A DNA stretch of 13,611 nucleotides from Alcaligenaceae bacterium (GTDB lineage: Bacteria > Pseudomonadota > Gammaproteobacteria > Burkholderiales > Burkholderiaceae_B), in assembly GCA_947380655.1 (NCBI GenBank), contig CANCRX010000081.1:1-13611 (forward strand), read 5' to 3'. Positions 1-7,431 of the stretch are shown here, piece after piece. Under the pieces are notes generated by a model that searched no databases, had not been told where the DNA came from, and saw only the letters and a program-made list of their open reading frames with translations. The position numbers and the translations under genes were made by a program. Position 1 is the first letter of the stretch; the number at the start of each line of letters is the position of its first letter.

Positions 1-972
1 GAGTTATGGATCCACCGCCACGGCGATACAAAAAATATTTCGATTCTCCCTGGCTCAGATGAGCTCTATGACTCTTCGAACGTCGAACATGCCACGAGAT
101 GGAATCTTCAGTTGCCGGATCGTCAACAGACACGCAATTTTCTGTTGAATGTGTTTGAAAAAACGCAGGCCTTATTGAAATCTGACCTTGACGTCAAAAC
201 GGCTTATTTTATTCAGCTCGCCATTTATCATCAGGATATGCATAACGAGGCGTTTGCATATACCCGTCAAAGTGTTGGTTATGCCCTGCCATTGCACGTG
301 AAAGAAAGATTTGATCAAAAGAAAAATGAAGCAGAGGCGTTGAATCAATCCCTAACATCAACCGAGGATCTTCATTTTGCTGCAAACAGCTTCAATATGG
401 GAGCGCATAGAGGCGAGGGTTTTTTCTTTGATAACGAAAAATGGTCTCATCGTGTTGAGCTCGCTGCTTTTTCAATCTCCCCACAGATGGTAAAAAATCA
501 AGACATACTCAATTTTGTAGTGTCGACCAATAATGTCTTAGTGCCAGCGTATTGGACATTAATCGATGATGTTTGGTATGAGCGTAAGTTTGATCAGTGG
601 TTGACGCTCGATCCCGCAGCAATCGCTGTCCATGTCAGCTATGATCTGGCGAGTGCCTATTGCGAGTGGGCCAATAGAAGACTGCCTACTGAGGCCGAGT
701 GGTTTTGCTTGCGAAGCAGTCCAGCTTTCGAAGCAGGTTTTGTGACACACTCTTTTGTGTGGGAATGGACCGCGACAGAGTTCGCATCATTTGAAGGCTT
801 TTCAACTGACCCGTATCGTGATTATTCCGCACCCTGGATGGATGGATTTCATCAGGTCTTACGTGGTGCGAGTTGGATGACGCCGGATCGCCTAAAGCGA
901 CCAGGTTATAGAAATTTTTACATGAGAAACCGATCCGATATTTTTTGCGGATTTAGAACGTGCGCAAAATAA
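1..972 (+). CDS. senA: SenA/EgtB-type non-heme iron oxygenase (selenoneine synthase), 5' end outside window
   Basis: The frame is open from the first base, so the gene starts upstream; 323 residues are visible, and about 100 N-terminal residues are probably missing compared with EgtB-like proteins of about 430. The visible DinB-like part has HQDMHNE (visible residues 77-83), the H-x3-H-x-E iron-ligand motif; the third histidine would lie outside the window. A formylglycine-generating-enzyme-like C-terminal domain follows: FNMGAHRGEGF with FDNEKW near 132-148, RRLPTEAEW near 226-234, VWEWTATEF near 253-261, and a GFRTCAK end. EgtB relatives join sulfur to hercynine; SenA joins a selenosugar to hercynine in selenoneine synthesis. 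The sequence alone shows an EgtB/SenA family member. The SenA reading rests on the adjacent selenophosphate synthetase and selenosugar synthase genes. An ergothioneine-type EgtB remains possible. The stop lies 37 bp before the likely selD start, so cotranscription is likely. Confidence 0.82.
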   Translation, partial: ELWIHRHGDTKNISILPGSDELYDSSNVEHATRWNLQLPDRQQTRNFLLNVFEKTQALLKSDLDVKTAYFIQLAIYHQDMHNEAFAYTRQSVGYALPLHVKERFDQKKNEAEALNQSLTSTEDLHFAANSFNMGAHRGEGFFFDNEKWSHRVELAAFSISPQMVKNQDILNFVVSTNNVLVPAYWTLIDDVWYERKFDQWLTLDPAAIAVHVSYDLASAYCEWANRRLPTEAEWFCLRSSPAFEAGFVTHSFVWEWTATEFASFEGFSTDPYRDYSAPWMDGFHQVLRGASWMTPDRLKRPGYRNFYMRNRSDIFCGFRTCAK

Positions 973-996
973 TTAAACCAGATCCATCAAAACTGA

Positions 997-1001
997 CAGG
1001 A
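997..1001 (+). promoter_or_regulatory. Ribosome binding site deciding the selD start
   Basis: The Shine-Dalgarno-like CAGGA ends on the A of the first in-frame ATG (1001), so it cannot serve that codon. It sits 8 bases before the second ATG at 1010. This favours the 348-residue product. Confidence 0.6.
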
Positions 1002-1009
1002 TGAAAAAT

Positions 1010-2056
1010 ATGACTACCTCTGAAATTAGACTCACATCATTAGCGCACGGTGGTGGGTGTGGTTGCAAAATCGCACCTGGAGTATTGAGCGATATTCTTA
1101 AAGCTTCGCCGATCCGAAATTTACCCGCTGCCTTGCTGGCGGGGAGTGAAAATAATGAGGATGCAGCCGTTTATCTTCTTAATCCTAGTCAAGCGATTAT
1201 CGCGACCACGGATTTTTTTACACCTATTGTCGATAATCCGTACGATTTTGGTCGCATCGCGGCGACCAACGCGATCTCGGATATTTACGCGATGGGCGGG
1301 CAGCCAATTTTTGCACTGGCTTTGCTGGGGATGCCGATCAACGTCTTACCTGTTGAGGTGATCCAAAAAATCACATCCGGTGGTGAGGCCGTTTGCGCCG
1401 AGGCTGGTATCCCGATTGCGGGTGGTCATTCTATCGATACTGTTGAGCCGATCTACGGATTGGTCGTGCTGGGTATCGTTCATCCGGATAAGCTCAAGCG
1501 CAATAGCGGTGCACGCGTGGGCGATAGTTTGATTTTGGGTAAACCTTTAGGTGTGGGTGTCCTGAGCGCTGCGCTTAAACAGCAAAAGCTCGATGAAGCT
1601 GGCTATCAGGCGATGATTCGCTATACAACTAAGCTTAATACGCCTGGCGTTGCCCTTGCAGATATGCCTGGCGTCCATGCCTTGACCGATGTAACTGGCT
1701 TTGGTTTAGCCGGGCACTTACTGGAAATGTGCCGAGGTGCCAAGGTTCAAGGCCAACTCAACTGGAAAGACATTCCTGTTATTCCACAGGCGATAGAGTT
1801 CTCCAGGCAAAACGTCTTCACTGGGGCCTCGACCCGTAATTGGGCAGGCTTTGGCGCGGAGGTTCAACTTGATCCGAGTATTGAAGAATGGCAAAAGAAT
1901 TTACTGACGGATCCTCAGACAAGTGGCGGCTTATTACTTGCCTGCGATCCTGAGTCAGAGCAGGCCGTTTTGGAGCTATTCAAACAACATGGTTTTGAGG
2001 ATGCTCGCAAGATCGGTCAGGTTGTTACGGGTAATGGTGTGGTGGTGCGCGAATGA
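1010..2056 (+). CDS. selD: Selenide, water dikinase (selenophosphate synthetase, SelD family; SenC role)
   Basis: Makes selenophosphate from selenide and ATP in the cytoplasm. The N-terminal glycine-rich loop HGGGCGCK carries the catalytic Cys17 and Lys20. Metal and nucleotide aspartates are present in EDAAVY (Asp51), TTDFFTP (Asp68), NAISDIYAMGG (Asp91) and DVTGFGLAGHL (Asp227). With the start at 1010 these numbers coincide with E. coli SelD, and the 348-residue length is close to its 347. An ATG nine bases earlier (1001) is in frame, but the AGGA at 998-1001 overlaps it and is well spaced only for 1010. The active site uses cysteine (TGT), not selenocysteine. Its place between the SenA-like gene and egtD, overlapping egtD by 4 bp, points to the dedicated SenC role feeding SenB. 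It could also serve selenoprotein or tRNA selenation; no selA, selB or ybbB-like gene is in view. Confidence 0.95.
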   Translation: MTTSEIRLTSLAHGGGCGCKIAPGVLSDILKASPIRNLPAALLAGSENNEDAAVYLLNPSQAIIATTDFFTPIVDNPYDFGRIAATNAISDIYAMGGQPIFALALLGMPINVLPVEVIQKITSGGEAVCAEAGIPIAGGHSIDTVEPIYGLVVLGIVHPDKLKRNSGARVGDSLILGKPLGVGVLSAALKQQKLDEAGYQAMIRYTTKLNTPGVALADMPGVHALTDVTGFGLAGHLLEMCRGAKVQGQLNWKDIPVIPQAIEFSRQNVFTGASTRNWAGFGAEVQLDPSIEEWQKNLLTDPQTSGGLLLACDPESEQAVLELFKQHGFEDARKIGQVVTGNGVVVRE

Positions 2057-3054
2057 GCGATCCTGCTCGACTGAAAGTTTCTGTCCATAGCAGTGTCGGT
2101 CATCTAGACGGTCAAAAGCAATCGATCATAGAGGGTTTGTTATGTGAGCACGCTTTTATCTCACCGAAATATTTCTATGATTCGATTGGCAGTAGATTGT
2201 TTGAATTGATCACAATGATCCCTGAGTATTACCCCACCAGAACAGAGCAGGGCCTGATGGCTTCCCATCGTGAGGCAATTGTCACGACAGTGGGCGTAGT
2301 CGATACACTGATCGATCTAGGTGCTGGAAATTGCCATAAAGCCAGAGAGCTTTTTTCAAGTATTAAGCCAAAACAATATCTGGCTATAGATATTTCTGAA
2401 GATTTTTTAGAGGAATCTCTCGCTCAAATGCGTGAGGCTTTTCCAGGTATTCAGATGCGCGCAATGGCGGCTGATCTGACTCAACCGATCACTATGGACC
2501 AAGATCTGCTCACTCAACGAAAAATTTGCTTTTATCCCGGATCCTCGATTGGCAACTTCGATCCCGATCACGCAATTCGTTTGTTACGAAATTTCAGAAA
2601 TCTTGTTGATAATAGTAATTCTCTGGATTCTGACCCGCCTCTTGCAGTGAATGGTGGCTTGTTAATTGGTGTGGATTTAGTCAAAGACGATAAGGTGTTA
2701 CATGCTGCCTATAACGATGAGCTAGGTATAACTGCTGCATTCAATAGGAATGTGCTTACGCATGTTAATACCTTGATAACAAGTGACTTTAACTTGGCAG
2801 ACTGGGGGCATGACGCATTTTTTAATCAGGCTTTATCCCGCATCGAAATGCATGTGTATGCACGTCGTGATCTTGTCGTGTCGTGGCCTGGGGGTGAGCG
2901 CTACTTCAAATCAGGTGAGTCCATACACACTGAAAATAGCTATAAGTATCAAATAGAAATTTTTAAGGAAATGCTGCTAGAAGCAGGCTATTCAGAGGTT
3001 AAGTTCTGGACGGATCCGCAAAAATGGTTTGCAGTCTTTTTTGCCCAAGCTTAA
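2053..3054 (+). CDS. egtD: L-histidine N-alpha-methyltransferase EgtD (hercynine synthase)
   Basis: Trimethylates the histidine alpha-amino group with three SAM to give hercynine, the acceptor for SenA or EgtB. Family motifs run in order over 333 residues: EYYPTRTEQ (58-66), the SAM-binding DLGAGNCHKAREL (88-100), FYPGSSIGNFDP (160-171), LIGVDLVKD with AAYNDE (204-223), TAAFNRNVL (227-235) and HTENSYKY (292-299). Residues corresponding to the histidine-contacting Tyr56, Asn166, Tyr206, Glu282 and Ser284 of mycobacterial EgtD appear kept as Tyr60, Asn168, Tyr220, Glu294 and Ser296; this alignment is by eye. The start codon overlaps the selD stop in an ATGA, and the upstream Shine-Dalgarno is weak, so translational coupling is likely. 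The sen cluster first described in Variovorax is senA-senB-senC; egtD inside the unit makes this locus supply its own hercynine. Confidence 0.93.
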   Translation: MSDPARLKVSVHSSVGHLDGQKQSIIEGLLCEHAFISPKYFYDSIGSRLFELITMIPEYYPTRTEQGLMASHREAIVTTVGVVDTLIDLGAGNCHKARELFSSIKPKQYLAIDISEDFLEESLAQMREAFPGIQMRAMAADLTQPITMDQDLLTQRKICFYPGSSIGNFDPDHAIRLLRNFRNLVDNSNSLDSDPPLAVNGGLLIGVDLVKDDKVLHAAYNDELGITAAFNRNVLTHVNTLITSDFNLADWGHDAFFNQALSRIEMHVYARRDLVVSWPGGERYFKSGESIHTENSYKYQIEIFKEMLLEAGYSEVKFWTDPQKWFAVFFAQA

Positions 3055-3059
3055 GACTT

Positions 3060-4046
3060 TTACAAATTATATTTCTCGACTAGCTGATTGATGGCGTTGA
3101 ATTCTCTTTCGGGTTTGATGAGTTCTTGGCGTTTGCTTAATGCCTTGGTTAACTGCTGCATGTAACTGGGGTCAGATTGAGCACGCATGAGAAATTTTGC
3201 AAGTGTCTGCTCATCCCTCACGGGGAAAAGTCCGGGATAATCATTGCCCAATAAACCACGGTTGCCAGCAACATCGGAAGCTATAACGGGGATGCCGAGT
3301 GCGATGGCCTCTGACACAACATGTGCGCCGCCTTCCATGATGCTGGTGATAACCATCAAATGGCTGCTCGCTAACCAACGTAACGTGTTCCGGTGATTTC
3401 GTTGCCCAATCCATTGATATCGACCATCTTCTTCAAAGAGACGCTGCACTTCAGTCTTGAAATTTTCTTGCATGATCATGCCGAGATGCATAATTTTTAT
3501 AGGAATGCTCTTGGGGATATGCCGTAAAGCGTAGGCCGTGCGCAGTGGATCTTTTTCCTCTCGCAAATGACCGATTACGGTCACCATGAAACAGTTCAAG
3601 TGTTTGGGTAGTGCTTTGCCAGGTTCAATCGATTGATAAATCACCCTGCAGCGTTCACGAATATGCTGAGGGATGCATTGCAGTGCTTCGGGTTGCAGCA
3701 GCACAATTTGATCGGCCATCTCAAGCGATGCAAGAGTTTTGATATCGTTTGCGGCGAGATCACGATAGAGATCTGTCCCCGTCATAATGAGAATCAGGGG
3801 TTTTGAGCAATTAGTTTTTTTCCACGCAACTATTGCGTCATGACTGCGGGTGGCGTGTAAGGCGATCATGATGTCCTGATCACCCCCTGACCATTCAGTC
3901 TGAACTGCAGCTGTGTGTCCTGCAGCACAGAGATGGTTGGCCCATCGAAGCGCGGTCGTTCGGTTTCCGTGTAATGTGCCTTCTCTGGCAGGAGTAACGA
4001 TGACGATTTTTTTTCTCGCCATCGTTGATTTTATCTTTTCATCCAC
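3060..4046 (-). CDS. senB: SenB-type selenosugar synthase (GT4-like glycosyltransferase)
   Basis: SenB enzymes use selenophosphate and a UDP-sugar to make a 1-selenosugar, the selenium donor for SenA. From the GTG start (328 residues) the protein shows KIVIVTPAREGTLHGNRTTA (13-32), IALHATRS (61-68), TGTDLYRDL (89-97), GHLREEKDPLR (159-169) and a GT4-type E-x7-E (Glu238-Glu246, EGGAHVVSE), all typical of the family long annotated as a putative TIGR04348 glycosyltransferase. There is no signal peptide, so it is cytoplasmic. GTG 4046 has a GGA ten bases upstream; ATG 4022 (320 residues, starting MARKK) is an equally credible start. The gene begins 6 bp after the stop of the Bug gene on the same strand and has no intergenic room for its own promoter, so it is probably read from that gene's promoter. 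It converges on egtD with a 5 bp gap. Without the neighbouring selD and senA it would be only a probable glycosyltransferase. Confidence 0.87.
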   Translation of the reverse strand: MDEKIKSTMARKKIVIVTPAREGTLHGNRTTALRWANHLCAAGHTAAVQTEWSGGDQDIMIALHATRSHDAIVAWKKTNCSKPLILIMTGTDLYRDLAANDIKTLASLEMADQIVLLQPEALQCIPQHIRERCRVIYQSIEPGKALPKHLNCFMVTVIGHLREEKDPLRTAYALRHIPKSIPIKIMHLGMIMQENFKTEVQRLFEEDGRYQWIGQRNHRNTLRWLASSHLMVITSIMEGGAHVVSEAIALGIPVIASDVAGNRGLLGNDYPGLFPVRDEQTLAKFLMRAQSDPSYMQQLTKALSKRQELIKPEREFNAINQLVEKYNL

Positions 4047-4052
4047 ACCGTT

Positions 4053-5027
4053 TTATTCCGCTTTAACATTCGCAGTCTTGATGACTTGACCCCATTTCTG
4101 GATTTCTTCTTTGAGGAACGCGGTTGCCTGAGCAGGACTGTTACCAACAGGAATAATGCCGAGTTCAATAAAGCGAGCCTTGAGCTCAGGTGATTCCACG
4201 ACTTCGTGAACCGCTTGGGAAAGTTTGTTTACGATTTCTGGTGGTGTATTGCCGGGAGCCAAAAACATGACCCAACTGGAGGCTTCAATCGCCGGCCCAC
4301 CAGACTCTGGCAGGGTCGGCACATCTTTCGCAACCGGCAGGCGGTCTTTAGCGAACATTCCGATGCCATTAATTTTTCCGCTATTCACGTGCGGCATCAT
4401 TGAACTTGGTACATCCACAAGCATCTGGATATTGTTTGCTACGAGATCTGCCAGAGCGGGTGCCGTTCCCTTGTAAGGGATATGAACTATTTCAATACCC
4501 GCTGTATGAGCCAGTAACTCTGAGGCTAGATGAGCCGCTGAGCCTACGCCCGAGGATCCAAAGGAGACTTTGCCAGGATTTGCTTTTGCGTAGGCGATTA
4601 ACTCCCCAACTGTTTTGGGAGCAAATGCATTGCTAACTGTAAGGATCAGCGGTGAGATCGCAACGACAGAAATTGGTGAAAGGGATTTGAAATGATCAAA
4701 GGGCAGACGGCCTTCATATAGTGTGGCGTTCGCTGCATGCGCGGTAAGAACCGTCAGGATCGTGTAGCCATCAGGTGCTGCTTTAGCAACCATGTCCGCC
4801 CCGATGATGGAGTTTGCGCCAGGTTTGTTCTCGACAATAATTGTCTGGCCTAGAAGCGTCTGGAGGCGAGCGGTGACCATCCGTGTCACGTTATCAGTGA
4901 ATCCGCCAGGCGTGTAAGGCACGATCCAGCGGATTGACTTTGAGGGATAGTTTTGTGCCTGAGCTAAAGCCGTGCCAGCAATCAATGCCATGGCGCAACC
5001 AGCCAAAAGTTTTTTCATCGTTTTCAT
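4053..5027 (-). CDS. Bug/TctC-family periplasmic solute-binding protein (copy 1)
   Basis: Substrate-binding protein of the tripartite tricarboxylate transporter type, which usually captures carboxylates in the periplasm. It has 324 residues, normal for the family. A Sec signal peptide is clear: MKTMKK, a hydrophobic core, and a probable cut after ALA at residue 22. Family marks follow: IRWIVPYTPGG (32-42), VENKPGA, the central GSSGVGSAAHLASEL and HIPYKGTAPALAD, then DVPTLPESG and a SSWVMFLAPGNTPPEI segment. No TctA or TctB membrane genes are nearby, as for most Bug proteins, so the partner permease and ligand are unknown. It lies 6 bp upstream of senB on the same strand and is apparently the first gene of that transcript. 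A role in the selenium pathway is speculative. A weak GAGA precedes the start; ATG 5018 is a less likely alternative. Confidence 0.92.
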   Translation of the reverse strand: MKTMKKLLAGCAMALIAGTALAQAQNYPSKSIRWIVPYTPGGFTDNVTRMVTARLQTLLGQTIIVENKPGANSIIGADMVAKAAPDGYTILTVLTAHAANATLYEGRLPFDHFKSLSPISVVAISPLILTVSNAFAPKTVGELIAYAKANPGKVSFGSSGVGSAAHLASELLAHTAGIEIVHIPYKGTAPALADLVANNIQMLVDVPSSMMPHVNSGKINGIGMFAKDRLPVAKDVPTLPESGGPAIEASSWVMFLAPGNTPPEIVNKLSQAVHEVVESPELKARFIELGIIPVGNSPAQATAFLKEEIQKWGQVIKTANVKAE

Positions 5028-5180
5028 CTGATTCTCATTTCAGTATATTTGTGCGTAAGCAGATCTTTGATTGATCTCGCCTCCACAACTCAGACCGAAG
5101 AATACTTCTGTGCTTGCCAAGCCGCAAATCGGGAATTACCATGCATCAGATCACCTCATAAAAGAAGGTAGGAGACAACA
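5028..5180. promoter_or_regulatory. Divergent intergenic region between two Bug genes
   Basis: These 153 bp separate the starts of the minus-strand Bug gene (and senB behind it) from the plus-strand Bug gene at 5181, so both promoters should lie here. An interrupted inverted repeat, AGATC-N7-GATCT at 5061-5077, is a possible operator. A good AGGAG at 5170-5174 serves the plus-strand gene. No convincing paired -35/-10 boxes were found by eye, and no regulator gene is in the window. Confidence 0.45.
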
Positions 5181-6152
5181 ATGTACGATCGCCGTGATTT
5201 TCTCGTTTCAACCTCCGCGCTGGCTGCTGCGGCCATGTTTCCTGAGTTAGCGAGTGCCCAGTCGTATCCAACGCGAACAATCAAGTATCTATGTCCGTGG
5301 CCCGCGGGTGGATCAACCGATGTAGTGATGCGAGCACTTGCTGAGAGCGCTGGCAAAATCATGGGTCAAAGCGTGATTGTCGAGAGTAAGCCAGGCGCAG
5401 GCGGTACGTTAGGTGCCATTGAACTCGTCAACGCAAAGCCTGACGGTTATACGCTCGCCCAAATCCCGGTGGGCGCATTTCGTATTCCACACATGCAAAA
5501 GGTTCAGTTCGATACGCTCAAAGACTTCACCTGGATTATTTGCCTGACTGGCTATACTTTTGGTCTAGTTGTGCCCAGTGAATCGCCGATTAAAAACATT
5601 AAGGATCTTGTCGCTTTTGCAAAAGCGAATCCTGACAAGTTTACCTATGGCACACCTGGCACAGGAACGAGTCCTCATCTTGCTGTGGAGGAGTTCGCGC
5701 AACGCGCGGGTATTAAGCTGTCACAAATTCCTTTCAAGGGCAGCGCGCAGAATTTGCAGGCTGTGATGGGTGGGCATGTGATGGCGATGAGTGATTCCAC
5801 TGGCTGGGGGCCGATGGTCGATGCAGGTAAATTGAGATTACTTGCTACTTACGGTAGTAAACGTACAACGCGTTGGCCGGAGGTACCGACTTTAAATGAG
5901 CTGGGCTATGAGACTGTTTCAGACTCACCCTACGGTGTTTGCGGCCCCAAAGGTATGGATCCAAAGATTGTAAAAATCATTCACGACGCCTTTAAGAAAA
6001 CGCTTGATGATCCTGCGGTGTTGGCCTCGTTTAGTCAATACGATCAGCCGGTCATTTATATGAATACTGCTGAGTACACAAAATATGCAAAAGACAGTTT
6101 CTATGCTGAAAAGAAAACTATCGAACGACTAGGCATGGCAGGTAAGGACTAA
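5181..6152 (+). CDS. Bug/TctC-family periplasmic solute-binding protein (copy 2), Tat-like signal
   Basis: A 323-residue Bug protein. The N-terminus, MYDRRDFLVSTSALAAAAMF, has a twin arginine followed by DFL, resembling a Tat signal, with a likely cut after ASA at residue 26. Family marks are CPWPAGGSTD (38-47), SKPGAGGTLGA, YGTPGTGTSPHLAVEEF, IPFKGSAQNLQAVMGG and WPEVPTLNELGYE. The start has a good AGGAG at 5170-5174, six bases upstream. It is transcribed alone: divergent from copy 1, and its stop lies 2 bp from the stop of the convergent MFS gene. Probable ligands are small organic acids, but no binding-pocket assignment is possible from the sequence. The tail YAKDSFYAEKKTIERLGM is typical of the Bug C-terminus. 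Confidence 0.92.
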   Translation: MYDRRDFLVSTSALAAAAMFPELASAQSYPTRTIKYLCPWPAGGSTDVVMRALAESAGKIMGQSVIVESKPGAGGTLGAIELVNAKPDGYTLAQIPVGAFRIPHMQKVQFDTLKDFTWIICLTGYTFGLVVPSESPIKNIKDLVAFAKANPDKFTYGTPGTGTSPHLAVEEFAQRAGIKLSQIPFKGSAQNLQAVMGGHVMAMSDSTGWGPMVDAGKLRLLATYGSKRTTRWPEVPTLNELGYETVSDSPYGVCGPKGMDPKIVKIIHDAFKKTLDDPAVLASFSQYDQPVIYMNTAEYTKYAKDSFYAEKKTIERLGMAGKD

Positions 6153-6154
6153 AG

Positions 6155-7426
6155 TCAGGATAGTGTGGTGCGAGCGGGTGCCCGCATCACATACCAAATC
6201 AGACTCAATACCTGCAAACCAACCAGACAGGTAAATGCCATTCTTAATGCTGCAGTTTGCGTCAGACCTAGCTGATTAAACATATCAATGGCCACACCGA
6301 TCGCCCACTGCACGGCAAACGTACCGACAAAAATCATCAGGTTGGACGTAGTGAGAATTCTTCCGGCTACGTGCCCGGGAAATGCCAGTGCAGCTTGAGT
6401 TTGTAAAAGAAACATAGCTGGAATGACGGGTGAAAAAAGTAACCAGCATATCCATGATTCCGGGCTTTGCCAGAGAATCATGATCATAAAAACGATCGGT
6501 ATCCAAATTAATGCGATCAAAGATTGTATGGATAGGCTTAAACCTTTCCTGATTAACCATGGACTCGCTGTGCCCATCAAGAAATAACTCAGCATCAGCG
6601 AGGCATTCAGATAAAGCAGAACGACGCTGGCCTGCTCAGGGCTCATTCCCAGCGTTTGAGTCAACCAGGGCCCCGCCCAGAGTGTTTGCATTGCAGAAAA
6701 GCCACCAATTGTAAAAATACAAGCCGGTATGATTCTGACCATAATCGGGTGGCTGGTCAGGCCCCATAGGCTGGTTATATCTTTATGATCGATTTGCTCG
6801 TGTTTTTGTCGATCGGCATCGGTCGTGAAAAAATAAACGGCTAACGCGCTTAAAAATAGCAGTCCGCTGGAAAAGATATAAATCTGTCGCCAGCCCAACC
6901 AGTTAGCCATTGCAAGCGCAGGCTGTGTCGCAACAAGGGCACCGGTTGCCCCCACGAGTAGCATACTCATGACCAGGCGCGGCTGGTGCGCAGCCGGAAA
7001 ACAGCGCCGAAAGTAGTAATAGGAAGCCATCAGGCAAGGAGCGACCCCAGCACCGATCAATATGCGTCCAAGTGAGTTGACCCATAAGGAGTCACCTAGT
7101 CCGACCAGTGCTGCACCAATCGCAGCAACGACGAGGAGTGCTGATTCCGTGCGTCGCGCGCCATAGCGATCTAACCAAATTCCGACAGGGATTTGCATCG
7201 CAGCAAAGGCTAGGAAATAGCCGGAGGATAGCCAACCTAAATCACCCGCAGATAAATTGAGATCCGACGCAAGCACAGGCGCGAGCGCAGCATTGACTGC
7301 ACGCAGTGCGTAAGAGAGAAAATATCCCGATGCGAACGCTAGAAAAATGCGCAGTGCAATCAAGCCAGTGATGGCCGCGTTGGGATTTGTCTCTTTAATA
7401 ATTTTATTTTTTGTATAAACAGTCAT
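6155..7426 (-). CDS. Major facilitator superfamily transporter
   Basis: An integral inner-membrane protein of 423 residues with about 12 hydrophobic segments, starting after a short polar N-terminus (1-20). The loop between segments 2 and 3 carries the MFS signature GIWLDRYGARR (82-92). A longer polar stretch around TTDADRQKHEQIDHKD separates the two six-helix halves. The start has an AGG (7431-7433) close upstream, overlapping the stop of the acyl-CoA synthetase gene 5 bp away, so the two genes are almost certainly one transcript. The pairing suggests import of an organic acid that is then CoA-activated, or export of a product; the substrate cannot be read from the sequence. There is no terminator space between this gene and the convergent Bug gene, 2 bp away. 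Confidence 0.9.
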   Translation of the reverse strand: MTVYTKNKIIKETNPNAAITGLIALRIFLAFASGYFLSYALRAVNAALAPVLASDLNLSAGDLGWLSSGYFLAFAAMQIPVGIWLDRYGARRTESALLVVAAIGAALVGLGDSLWVNSLGRILIGAGVAPCLMASYYYFRRCFPAAHQPRLVMSMLLVGATGALVATQPALAMANWLGWRQIYIFSSGLLFLSALAVYFFTTDADRQKHEQIDHKDITSLWGLTSHPIMVRIIPACIFTIGGFSAMQTLWAGPWLTQTLGMSPEQASVVLLYLNASLMLSYFLMGTASPWLIRKGLSLSIQSLIALIWIPIVFMIMILWQSPESWICWLLFSPVIPAMFLLQTQAALAFPGHVAGRILTTSNLMIFVGTFAVQWAIGVAIDMFNQLGLTQTAALRMAFTCLVGLQVLSLIWYVMRAPARTTLS

Positions 7427-7431
7427 AAAGC

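Noticed and set aside
1..972. Reading the first gene as starting at the TTG at 112
   Set aside because: The frame is open to base 1 and the upstream residues (LYDSSNVEHATRW) fit the family, so the gene enters from outside the window.
1058..1069. Possible selenocysteine codon in SelD
   Set aside because: The catalytic position is TGT (Cys), followed by GGT TGC AAA; there is no in-frame TGA.
5042..5047. TATACT on the minus strand as a -10 box for Bug copy 1
   Set aside because: No matching -35 box at 16-18 bp, and the transcript would start almost at the Shine-Dalgarno, leaving too short a leader.
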